Shown here one piece after another: positions 5,095-12,506 of a DNA stretch of 12,506 bases; positions within the stretch are counted from its first letter, which is position 1; each line of letters begins with the position of its first letter. The stretch is taken from assembly GCA_045658805.1 (NCBI GenBank), contig JAZOVQ010000004.1, positions 1 through 12,506 of the forward strand. The letters are read 5' to 3'. The notes under the pieces were generated by a model. That model worked only from the letters and a program-made list of their open reading frames with translations, had not been told where the DNA came from and searched no databases. This stretch comes from Scatosoma sp045658805. Lineage in GTDB: Bacteria; Bacillota; Clostridia; Christensenellales; Borkfalkiaceae. Position numbers and translations under genes: made by a program.

Positions 5095-6258
5095 ATGAAA
5101 AAGTTTTTTACCAGCGAAAGCGTTACGGAAGGGCATCCCGACAAGGTTTGCGATAACATTTCCGACGGGATTTTGGACGCAATTTTAGCGCAAGACCCTA
5201 TGGCGAGAGCCGCTATCGAATGCGCGGCGGCGTTTGATTCCCTTTTGATTATGGGGGAAGTAACGACGACGGCGGAAGTGGATTATGAAGCCAAGGCAAG
5301 AGAAATTATCAAAGAAATCGGTTACGATTTCGGTACGTTTGCATACGATAAATGCAAAATTATTACGGCAATTCATCAACAATCGCCCGATATTGCAATG
5401 GGCGTAAACGCTTCCCTTGAAAAGAAGACGGAGGGCGGCGAAGAGGCGGACCAACTTGGTGCAGGCGACCAAGGTATGATGTTTGGTTACGCTTGTCGCG
5501 AAACTAAGGAATTGATGCCTTTGACGCTTTCCTTGTCCCACCGTTTGGCAAAGCGTTTGACGGACGTTAGAAAGGAAGGGCTTTTGACCTACCTTCGTCC
5601 CGACGGCAAAACGCAGGTTACGGTGGAATACGTTGACGGACAAGCGAAACGCGTGGATACCGTTGTCGTTTCTACGCAACACGACGAAAAGGTATCGCAG
5701 GAGCAAATCCGCGCGGATATGAAAAAATACGTTATCGACGAAATTATCCCTGCAACGCTCATGGACGAAAATACCAAAATTTATATCAATCCTACGGGCC
5801 GTTTTGAAATTGGCGGACCTGAAGGGGACAGCGGTTTGACGGGCAGAAAAATTATCGTAGACACCTACGGCGGCAGATGTGCGCACGGCGGCGGCGCTTT
5901 TTCTGGTAAGGACCCCACGAAGGTGGATAGAAGCGCGGCGTATTATTGCCGTTATATCGCTAAAAACCTCGTAGCGGCAGGGCTTGCCGACGAGGTGGAA
6001 ATTCAGGTTGCGTATGCAATTGGCGTTGCAAAACCCGTTTCCGTTTTTGTCAATTCCTATGGTACGGGCAAGGTGAACGACGAACGTCTTGCGGAAATTG
6101 TCAAGGCGGAATTCGACCTCCGTCCCTATGCAATTATCCGCACGTTGGAATTGCGTAAACCCGTATTCAAAAAGACGGCTGCATATGGTCACTTTGGCTA
6201 TAAAGGCTTCGCTTGGGAACGTACGGACAAAGTGGAAGCGTTGCAAAAATATCTCTAA
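5095..6258 (+). CDS. metK: S-adenosylmethionine synthetase (methionine adenosyltransferase)
   Basis: The 387-residue product makes S-adenosylmethionine from methionine and ATP in the cytosol, releasing phosphate and diphosphate. Family signatures are intact: TSESVTEGHPDK (6-17, with the catalytic His14), GAGDQGMMFGYA (122-133) and the glycine-rich GGGAFSGKDPTKVDRS starting at residue 265. Length agrees with the usual 380-400. I start at the ATG at 5095, with AGAGG nine bases upstream and the typical opening MKKFFTSESVTEGHPDK; the same frame is open upstream from a TTG at 5017, but that part lies inside the structured leader. It has its own consensus promoter and a strong terminator, so it is a single-gene unit. 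A 19-codon upstream frame ends with TGA overlapping the metK ATG. The product supplies methyl donor and the cofactor of the divergent radical SAM protein. Confidence 0.98.
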   Translation: MKKFFTSESVTEGHPDKVCDNISDGILDAILAQDPMARAAIECAAAFDSLLIMGEVTTTAEVDYEAKAREIIKEIGYDFGTFAYDKCKIITAIHQQSPDIAMGVNASLEKKTEGGEEADQLGAGDQGMMFGYACRETKELMPLTLSLSHRLAKRLTDVRKEGLLTYLRPDGKTQVTVEYVDGQAKRVDTVVVSTQHDEKVSQEQIRADMKKYVIDEIIPATLMDENTKIYINPTGRFEIGGPEGDSGLTGRKIIVDTYGGRCAHGGGAFSGKDPTKVDRSAAYYCRYIAKNLVAAGLADEVEIQVAYAIGVAKPVSVFVNSYGTGKVNDERLAEIVKAEFDLRPYAIIRTLELRKPVFKKTAAYGHFGYKGFAWERTDKVEALQKYL

Positions 6259-6279
6259 TTTTTTAACAAATGAAATGCG

Positions 6280-6313
6280 AAAACGGTTAAACCCTGCGGT
6301 TTGGCCGTTTTTT
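6280..6313 (+). terminator. Rho-independent terminator of metK
   Basis: AAAACGGTTAAACC (6280-6293) pairs with GGTTTGGCCGTTTT (6298-6311) along 14 positions, two of them G-U, around the loop CTGC. The T-run at 6308-6313 follows. It lies 21 bases past the metK stop. Confidence 0.92.
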
Positions 6314-6346
6314 GTCGTTTTTCGGCGTTTGTCGTCGAAAAGGTAT

Positions 6347-6397
6347 ACCATGTACGCGTTGAAAATAAAATAAGCCCACCATGTACGCGTTGAAAAT
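6347..6397 (+). repeat. Tandem pair of a 20-bp direct repeat
   Basis: ACCATGTACGCGTTGAAAAT occurs identically at 6347-6366 and 6378-6397, 31 bases apart start to start. A diverged copy lies at 3970-3988. Each copy contains the palindrome ACGCGT. Each also reads as a tiny frame: MYALKIK and stop (6349-6372), and MYALKM and stop (6381-6401). The pair lies between the metK terminator and the next promoter. It may be a protein-binding site, a dispersed element or a remnant of a mobile repeat. Function is unknown. Confidence 0.75.
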
Positions 6398-6468
6398 GTA
6401 AAAACACCGCCTTACAAAGGTCGAATTTTGTCTTTTTTTATTAAAAATAAAAAACCTTGGTTTTCGGC

Positions 6469-6496
6469 TTGACTTTTTGAAGAAAGAGAGTATAAT
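6469..6496 (+). promoter_or_regulatory. Sigma-A type promoter of the large lipoprotein gene
   Basis: TTGACT (6469-6474), a 16-base spacer and TATAAT (6491-6496) lie 65 bases upstream of ATG. The expected start is near 6503. The leader then has a small hairpin, AAGCTTT/AAAGCTT (6508-6514 and 6518-6524), before the ribosome binding site GAGGAGG at 6549-6555. Confidence 0.8.
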
Positions 6497-6561
6497 TATG
6501 TGTATATAAGCTTTGCAAAAGCTTTTAAAAATGTTGGTAAAAATTTTTGAGGAGGAACTCA

Positions 6562-9500
6562 ATGAACAAATGGCTTAAAAAGGCGTTGCTTTGTCTTTGC
6601 TGTTTTTGTACGACGTTCGCTGTGGGTTTGACGGCGGCTTGTACGGACGAAGAAGTAAGCTCGGTAACGTCGGAAACGGAAAGCAGTGTTAGCGAATCGG
6701 AAGTAGAAGATTCGGAAGAAGACGGCGCTACTTCCTCGTCTTCGGAAGAAGAGGAAGAACCTTGCGAACACGTGTGGGATACCGTAGGGGAAGTTGTTGC
6801 ACCCGCAACCTGTATGGAAGACGGTGTAAAGCAATATCTTTGTACCCTTTGCGGCGACGGCACAACGGAATCGATTGCGGCAATCGGACACGATTATGCG
6901 GTTGAAACTGTTGCTCCTACCTGCGCGAATCAAGGTTACGATTTACATATCTGCGGCAACTGCGAGGACGAATATAGGGATAACTACGTTGAAACGATTG
7001 CGCATTCCTACGGCACGCAAACAGTAGCGGCAACCTGTACGGCGCAAGGCTATACGTTGTATTCTTGCGAAGTCTGTAAGGATACGTATAAGGACGATTA
7101 CGTAGCGGCGCTTGGTCACACTTTCTCGCAAACGGAATCGGGCGTGGCAACCTGTACGATAAAAGGCTTCACGACCTACGAATGCGGTTGCGGTGAACGC
7201 TACGTTGTAGAAACGCCTGCGCTTGGTCACAATACGGTGGGCTGCGTTTGGCAAAAGCAAGAAAATCTCGTACACGTTTCGGGTTGTGAATACAACGAAG
7301 TTTCCACGACGGTTTGTAACGCTTGTAGAAACGTAGTAAACAAATATCAAACCGTTTATAAGCACGCGTACAATGCGAAAATTGAACGCGCGGCTACGTG
7401 TATGGAAAGCGGCGTAAAGGCGTACACTTGCGGTGGCTGCGGCGATAGCTATACGGAAGAGTATTCCGACGCGTCCGCGCATACGTTTGTAGCGCAAGCT
7501 AGCACGTATGGCACTTCGGGCGTAGTGACCTACGCTTGCGAATGCGGCGAAACCAAAACGGCGTATTCCGCAAAGGGTAACGAAGGCGCAACCGTACCCA
7601 ACGACGCGGTACAATCGGGTGCGGAAATCGAATTGAAGAACGCAACGATGTCGCTTTCGGACGAACTTAGAAATCAACTTCAAGGCGCGGACGTAAGTCT
7701 TTCCGCAACGACGCAGTCTGCTCCTGCAAACATGTCGCAAGCGGACAAAGATCGTCTTGGCAGCAACCCCGTTTACAACTTCACGATGGAACAAACGGGC
7801 TCGGCGGTAACCAACTTCGACGGTATGATGACCATTACCGTACCTTATACGTTGGGCGAAAACGAAGACCCTGACGAAATTGCGGTATGGTACATTGACG
7901 ACAACGGTGTGGCAACGCCTATTCCTGCGGTATATTCCAACGGAACGGCAACCTTCCAAACCAACCACTTCTCCTGCTATTCGGTTATTCGTTTGACGGC
8001 GGAAGAACGTTGCGCAATTTATACGCACATGTTGAGAGAACGCGTAGTGGAAGCTACCTGCGAAACGGACGGCTATACGCTTACCTATTGTATCCGTTGC
8101 GGACATAACGAAATGTCCAACGAAGTGTCTGCGCTCGGTCACGCTTATGCGGATACGGTTACGGATGCTACTTGTACGACAAAGGGTTACACGACGCACG
8201 TTTGCGGTAACTGCGGTGATAGATACGTAGACGCATATGTAAACGAATTTGGTCATAACTATATTGCGACGGTGAAGCCTGCAACCTGTACGGCGAAAGG
8301 CTATACGGTAAACGCATGTGAACGTTGTTCGGATACGTACACGGACGCATACGTTCCCGTTACGGCGCACAACTATACCTCGATTATCATTTTGCCTACC
8401 TGTACGGATAAGGGTTACACCAAGTACACCTGTACGGCGTGCGCAAGATCGTATAACGGCGAATACACCAACGCAATCGGTCACGCTTATACGGACGGCG
8501 TTTGCTCCAACTGCGGTAAGAGCAACCCCTTGGACCAAGTGGTAACCGATGGCAATTATTATTTGCAATTGATTGAAAACTTGTTCAATTTAAATACGTT
8601 CTATTTCGAATTGAATGATTTTACGTACGTTCAAACGGTTACGAGAGACGGCGAACTTACCGAAAGAACGATCGCAACGGTAGACCTTGCGCGTTTGGCA
8701 TTCTATTTGGATGAAAACGGCTATTTCGTGGGTGGCGGCGAAGGTGCTATTGCCTTTGAACGCGTTGACGAAATATCGGAAGAAACGTACGCAGGCGAAA
8801 TCTATTTGTTGTTGGAAGACGGCTATGCGTATTCGTATATTGTTATGGAATATAGCAACGGCCATACCGAAACCATCGTTATGGACGTATCGCAAGACGA
8901 ATGGTTTGAACAAGCATTCGGTAGCGGCGACATGAATTCGATGCTTGCAAGCTTGGTATCTATGCCTGAAATGCTCGACCAGCTCGGCTTGGGTGCAATC
9001 GTTGACATTCTCGAAGGCGCAAAAACGCAATACTCCGCGGAAATTAACGATTTGCTTAAGAGAACGATTGAATTTGTTTTCGAAAAGGAAGCTATTGAAA
9101 ACGGCTACGCATACGAACTTCGTTTCGATTGCCTTTTGGAAATTTATGACGTAATTTACGCTAACTCGCTCATCGAAGTAATCGATATCGTATTGGGCGA
9201 CGGTACCTACGACAAGGTATACAATTATCTTCTTTCCTCGCTTGATAAGACGGTGAAGGAAGTAGAAACGGAGTTGAACGTAATTTTGACGCTTTGCGGC
9301 GGCGATATCAGCGACGTATACACCTTGCTTGAAATGGTATTTGTAGAACAGGGCAGCGACGTAGATTTCGCAACGATTATTGCGGAATATTACACCTACA
9401 CCGTAAGCGAAATGTTGGATATGATGACAGGCAGCGAAGAAGCGCAGGATTACCGCGCAATGCTTGCTGAATTGAACGAAATGCTCGGCGCAATGACGCT

Positions 9501-12500
9501 TGGCGACGTAATTGAAAGCATGGGCGGTTCCGGTGATAACAACGGTGACAGCGCTCCTGATATGGAAGTACGACCTGATTATTCTTCATCTGAATTCCCT
9601 GAAACTACGGAAGCTCCTGAATATCCCGGAGAAGAGGATCGTTGGGAGGAAGAAGAACTTGTTAGACCTGTTGTTAGACCCGGTAAGCAATACGCTTCTG
9701 CGGACGAAATTGCACAAGGCCGCGCTATGCTTGAACAAATGCTTGCGGCTATGCAAGGTCTCGAAATCGGCTTCACGGCAAACAAGAGAGGGGAATTGCT
9801 TAGCGTTTACGCAACCATTCCTGAAATGGTAGTTGGCGGTTCTTCGTATGGCGAAATCGGCGGTTCGACCACGGTGCAAGAAGTGTCGATAGGTATGAGC
9901 TTTGAACTTCGTTTCAATGAAGAAATGCCTGCATTGGGCGAAGAAGCTCGTCGTGCGGCGCAACAAAATAGAATAGAGTTCAACTTTGAAGCAATTCTTC
10001 AAGCGATGAACGAATATGAATATAACGATAAATTGGGCGTTATGGTAGACGGCAAAGCGTACGTTGCAACGAGCCCTAAAGGATATAGCAGCTATTGGCA
10101 GAATTGGATGGAAAGCGGTAAGTTTGCATACGAAGCCGTAGGCACGGATACGGTGAATGGCGAAAGAGCAACGAAGTATCGTCTTGAAACGGGTTTCGTA
10201 GTGAGCGTTTTCGATCCTTCCAATATCGATTATATGATGCAAGCGGCATGTCAAAATATCGTGCTTTACGATTTGATTGGCGAAGGCTGGTATCCTAACG
10301 CAAGCTTCTACGTTTGGGTAAATGCCGAGGGTATTATCCTTAACGAAGAATTGATTGTAAACACCGATATGCAATTGCAAAGCGGTTCTTACACCGAATA
10401 TACGCCTTGGGGGGAAGACCGTGGCAGTTCGGCGCAAATCAGCACCTATTACAACACCTTGCATAATCAATACGTTTATCGTTACGTAGACGGCGTACAC
10501 GACTACGTAGAAATTGATAGAGTGGACGTAAGCAATTGCGGCGAACGCGGTTACGTGCTTTATCAATGTACCAAGTGCGGCAATACGTATACGGAAACGC
10601 GTTACATTTCCCATGAAACGGAAATGAAATACATATTGGTGGAAGGCGCAACCTCTTGTGAGGACGGCATTGTTCATGCGGAAGTTTGCCTTCTTTGTGG
10701 AAAGGTTGTATATCAAAGCAGTTATATTGAATATGGACATTATACGTTCCGTCAATCGGAAAAAGTAGATACGTCTAATTGCGGTGGCATTTATTTGGAA
10801 ACTTGGAATTGTGCTTGCGGGCAAGGGGACGAAAAAGGCTCTTCTATCGACGTTTATAGCAATTGTAGTTTCTATTATAATGGAATAGAAGGTGAAAACA
10901 AGGGTAATTATACTCAAACGGCTTATTGTCTTGATTGTGGCTATTCGTTTAGCTGTTCAACGAATATTGTAAGCAACGGCTGTTTCTATACTGTTACGAC
11001 AACCTATATTTTCGGTACGCAAACGGGCGGTAACAATATCTCCAAAACTTATACAAGAACGAGCGAATCTCATGAAAGAGTGAGTGATTACTATCCCGAT
11101 GGCAATGGTAACGAAGTTTACTTTGAAGAATGTGTTGTATGCAACAAAGTGCTTAACCATTATGCAACGGGCAGGGACGCTTACTATAGAGATACCTATT
11201 ATGCGGATTATATCACCCAAAAAGGCTATCAAAGAGTGTACGACGCTAACTGTAATTACGTAGAATACAACCTTATCTTCAATGGCGTAGAAACGTCGCT
11301 TGGCGAAGTGATTGGTCAAGGCACGGGCCACGTATATCGTGAATATAGCAAGCTTAAGCCTGGTTCGATTACTTGTGAAGACGGCGCGTACGTGATGTAT
11401 GGTTGCCGCGCTTGTGGGTATGAAGAAATAGCTTATGAAACTAATTGGCATGAACTTTATCATAACAGTTACGTTGTTCCTTCCGATTGCGGTGGTTTGA
11501 CGGTAACTTGGTACGGTTGCGCGTGCGGTGAAGAAGTTCGAGATATTCAATACAATAAGTCTCAAACTTGTTACTTAGATTATATTTCGGGCCATTCCTT
11601 TGATGATGAAATCAAGATGGATTGGTACACGGAAGAGTATCGTTGTCCTATCAAAAACCACGGCGAAGACGGTCCTGTATGCGATTTGACGTTGGTTCGC
11701 GAAGGCTATTGCGTGTGGGCAGGTACGTGTAGAGTACAATACTTTATAACGTACACCTTCTATTCCTCTTCGGCAAAAACGGAAGTGTTGTTTACGCTTT
11801 CTCGCCATTATTATATGGATAGACATGATTACCAGTCTACGACGGTAGATCTTGGCAATGGCGTAAGAGAAATTACGTATGCTTGCGTTGGCGGCTGCGG
11901 CGCAGGGTATATCGAACGTTACGACCGTTACAATAGATGGATTTATTACAGCAATTTGCAAAGAACGGATGGCTGGCGTAAAGAAATTGACGAATATTGT
12001 AATTTCGTTGAATACAATTTCTATCTCGAAAATGGTAGAGTGGTAGAATTCATTAGCTGCGAAGGTTCTGAGGCGCACGCGGACAGCTGGTATAATTGGT
12101 ATTTGCTCGAATCCTCTTGTACGCAATACAACCTCGAATATCATCGTTGTATCGCATGTGGGCTTGGTGAATATAGCGAATATGGCACGCCCACGGGACA
12201 TTACTTCTGTTATGATTACGAGCTTGGTTGCTACGTATGTACGACCTGCGGCTTGCAAAACGATTCGGATGCAAACGGCTTGTTTATCATGGAGGATATG
12301 ACGGGTAGAGACGGCACGTCCACCTTGAAAGCAGGTTTCTATAACCGTTATAGCATTCACGAATACGATTTCGATTTTGCTATCGTTATCAATTACGCGG
12401 ACGACGGCGTAGGCACGGAAGTGTTGTATTCCAACCGCGGTCAGGACGAAGTACACACCGATTTGTTTGATTATATGACGTATGGTGAGACGGGCTTGAT

Positions 12501-12506
12501 TACCTT
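6562..12506 (+). CDS. Very large secreted Cys-rich repeat lipoprotein, 3' end beyond the window
   Basis: One frame runs without a stop from the ATG, with GAGGAGG six bases upstream, to the window edge: 1981 codons and counting. The N-terminus is a signal peptide (MNKWLKK, then a hydrophobic stretch) ending in a lipobox-like LTAAC, so Cys27 is the likely lipid-anchored residue. A Ser/Glu-rich spacer follows (about 28-67). Then come: repeat array 1 (about 80-311); a beta-rich domain (about 350-482) ending FQTNHFSCYSVIRL, a tail I know from other Firmicutes surface proteins; repeat array 2 (496-653) of 38-residue units; a mixed helix/strand region without recognised family (about 655-985); an acidic, proline-rich linker (about 988-1048); a second unassigned region (about 1050-1300); and a Tyr-rich region with diverged Cys repeats (about 1324 onward). 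It should be extracellular. Adhesion, envelope attachment or metal binding are possible, none is shown. Confidence 0.9.
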   Translation, partial: MNKWLKKALLCLCCFCTTFAVGLTAACTDEEVSSVTSETESSVSESEVEDSEEDGATSSSSEEEEEPCEHVWDTVGEVVAPATCMEDGVKQYLCTLCGDGTTESIAAIGHDYAVETVAPTCANQGYDLHICGNCEDEYRDNYVETIAHSYGTQTVAATCTAQGYTLYSCEVCKDTYKDDYVAALGHTFSQTESGVATCTIKGFTTYECGCGERYVVETPALGHNTVGCVWQKQENLVHVSGCEYNEVSTTVCNACRNVVNKYQTVYKHAYNAKIERAATCMESGVKAYTCGGCGDSYTEEYSDASAHTFVAQASTYGTSGVVTYACECGETKTAYSAKGNEGATVPNDAVQSGAEIELKNATMSLSDELRNQLQGADVSLSATTQSAPANMSQADKDRLGSNPVYNFTMEQTGSAVTNFDGMMTITVPYTLGENEDPDEIAVWYIDDNGVATPIPAVYSNGTATFQTNHFSCYSVIRLTAEERCAIYTHMLRERVVEATCETDGYTLTYCIRCGHNEMSNEVSALGHAYADTVTDATCTTKGYTTHVCGNCGDRYVDAYVNEFGHNYIATVKPATCTAKGYTVNACERCSDTYTDAYVPVTAHNYTSIIILPTCTDKGYTKYTCTACARSYNGEYTNAIGHAYTDGVCSNCGKSNPLDQVVTDGNYYLQLIENLFNLNTFYFELNDFTYVQTVTRDGELTERTIATVDLARLAFYLDENGYFVGGGEGAIAFERVDEISEETYAGEIYLLLEDGYAYSYIVMEYSNGHTETIVMDVSQDEWFEQAFGSGDMNSMLASLVSMPEMLDQLGLGAIVDILEGAKTQYSAEINDLLKRTIEFVFEKEAIENGYAYELRFDCLLEIYDVIYANSLIEVIDIVLGDGTYDKVYNYLLSSLDKTVKEVETELNVILTLCGGDISDVYTLLEMVFVEQGSDVDFATIIAEYYTYTVSEMLDMMTGSEEAQDYRAMLAELNEMLGAMTLGDVIESMGGSGDNNGDSAPDMEVRPDYSSSEFPETTEAPEYPGEEDRWEEEELVRPVVRPGKQYASADEIAQGRAMLEQMLAAMQGLEIGFTANKRGELLSVYATIPEMVVGGSSYGEIGGSTTVQEVSIGMSFELRFNEEMPALGEEARRAAQQNRIEFNFEAILQAMNEYEYNDKLGVMVDGKAYVATSPKGYSSYWQNWMESGKFAYEAVGTDTVNGERATKYRLETGFVVSVFDPSNIDYMMQAACQNIVLYDLIGEGWYPNASFYVWVNAEGIILNEELIVNTDMQLQSGSYTEYTPWGEDRGSSAQISTYYNTLHNQYVYRYVDGVHDYVEIDRVDVSNCGERGYVLYQCTKCGNTYTETRYISHETEMKYILVEGATSCEDGIVHAEVCLLCGKVVYQSSYIEYGHYTFRQSEKVDTSNCGGIYLETWNCACGQGDEKGSSIDVYSNCSFYYNGIEGENKGNYTQTAYCLDCGYSFSCSTNIVSNGCFYTVTTTYIFGTQTGGNNISKTYTRTSESHERVSDYYPDGNGNEVYFEECVVCNKVLNHYATGRDAYYRDTYYADYITQKGYQRVYDANCNYVEYNLIFNGVETSLGEVIGQGTGHVYREYSKLKPGSITCEDGAYVMYGCRACGYEEIAYETNWHELYHNSYVVPSDCGGLTVTWYGCACGEEVRDIQYNKSQTCYLDYISGHSFDDEIKMDWYTEEYRCPIKNHGEDGPVCDLTLVREGYCVWAGTCRVQYFITYTFYSSSAKTEVLFTLSRHYYMDRHDYQSTTVDLGNGVREITYACVGGCGAGYIERYDRYNRWIYYSNLQRTDGWRKEIDEYCNFVEYNFYLENGRVVEFISCEGSEAHADSWYNWYLLESSCTQYNLEYHRCIACGLGEYSEYGTPTGHYFCYDYELGCYVCTTCGLQNDSDANGLFIMEDMTGRDGTSTLKAGFYNRYSIHEYDFDFAIVINYADDGVGTEVLYSNRGQDEVHTDLFDYMTYGETGLIT
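6799..7494 (+). repeat. Protein-level repeat array 1 of the lipoprotein
   Basis: Units start at cysteines 84, 121, 159 and 198 (37-39 residues apart), with a further unit at 280. Most fit C-x9-C-x2-C-x13-H, with ATC at the start and LGH or AH at the end. The first unit has x12 before His. The unit at 198 has its second cysteine pair reduced to CGC. A further degenerate unit follows 307 and lacks the first cysteine. The stretch 220-275 interrupts the period. Confidence 0.85.
8047..8520 (+). repeat. Protein-level repeat array 2 of the lipoprotein
   Basis: Four units begin at cysteines 500, 538, 576 and 614, exactly 38 residues (114 bases) apart, all fitting C-x9-C-x2-C-x13-H. Shared residues are ATCT, KGYT, Y-D-A-Y-V and GH. 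A half unit, VCSNCGK, closes the array. The exact period and spacing suggest recent tandem duplication, or strong structural constraint. Confidence 0.9.
10531..12261 (+). repeat. Diverged Cys-repeat region of the lipoprotein
   Basis: Cys pairs recur at irregular spacing: YQCTKCGNTYTE (from 1334), EVCLLCGK (from 1374), WNCACG (from 1415), YCLDCGY (from 1455), ECVVCNK (from 1523), YGCRACGY (from 1613), YGCACGEE (from 1651), HRCIACGL (from 1861) and YVCTTCGL (from 1891). Many lack the leading Cys or the terminal GH of the earlier arrays. Tyr and Asn are frequent. The codons here look more AT-rich (TGT, TAT, AAT) than in the first part of the gene. Confidence 0.7.

Noticed and set aside
5185..6351. 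388-codon minus-strand frame across metK
   Set aside because: It is a shadow of metK, whose sense frame carries all family signatures.
6347..6397. CRISPR array
   Set aside because: There are only two adjacent 20-bp copies with an 11-base spacer; repeats and spacers are too short and no cas gene is present.
6943..8568. Open frame of 541 codons on the minus strand, with others at 9586-10917, 10957-11565 and 11575-12456
   Set aside because: All are codon-aligned antisense frames of the large lipoprotein. They stay open because the sense gene rarely uses TTA, CTA or TCA. Their translations are Arg/Val/Tyr-rich and have no domain or ribosome binding site.

Overview
The window looks like chromosomal DNA of a Gram-positive, low-to-middle GC bacterium, most likely a gut-type member of the Bacillota (Clostridia). 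This rests on near-consensus housekeeping promoters, AGGAGG-type ribosome binding sites, an ABC-F translation factor, an SPFH protein followed by a ribbon-helix-helix protein, and a lipoprotein carrying long Cys-rich repeats. The taxonomic placement is inference from gene families and style. I cannot place it at genus level.

Layout. Positions 1-250 hold a minus-strand stable-RNA locus. A strong promoter (221-249) reads into a structurally odd tRNA-Ser-like gene (62-171) and then into the 5' end of a second tRNA-Ser, cut by the window edge (1-15). Positions 290-1801 are a two-gene minus-strand unit: promoter, SPFH membrane protein, intercistronic hairpin, small ribbon-helix-helix protein, terminator. 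Positions 1854-3755 encode an ABC-F ATPase (minus). Positions 3756-4020 are intergenic, with a possible 44-codon ORF and a short dispersed repeat. Positions 4021-4902 encode a PflX-like radical SAM protein (minus). It shares a compact divergent promoter region with metK (5095-6258, plus). metK has a consensus promoter and a leader able to form several stems, and ends in a strong terminator. Positions 6314-6560 hold a tandem 20-bp repeat and another promoter. From 6562 to the window edge one uninterrupted frame encodes at least 1981 residues of a secreted, probably lipid-anchored protein with arrays of a 38-residue Cys/His repeat.

How the parts relate. The SPFH and ribbon-helix-helix genes form a likely operon. 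metK supplies S-adenosylmethionine, the cofactor of the divergently transcribed radical SAM protein, so shared control is plausible but unproven. The other genes look independent.

The points most worth a second look are the C-x9-C-x2-C-x13-H repeat protein, the metK leader, the three copies of a short repeat that each read MYALK followed closely by a stop, and the aberrant tRNA-Ser behind a strong promoter. No CRISPR array, transposase or phage gene is visible.
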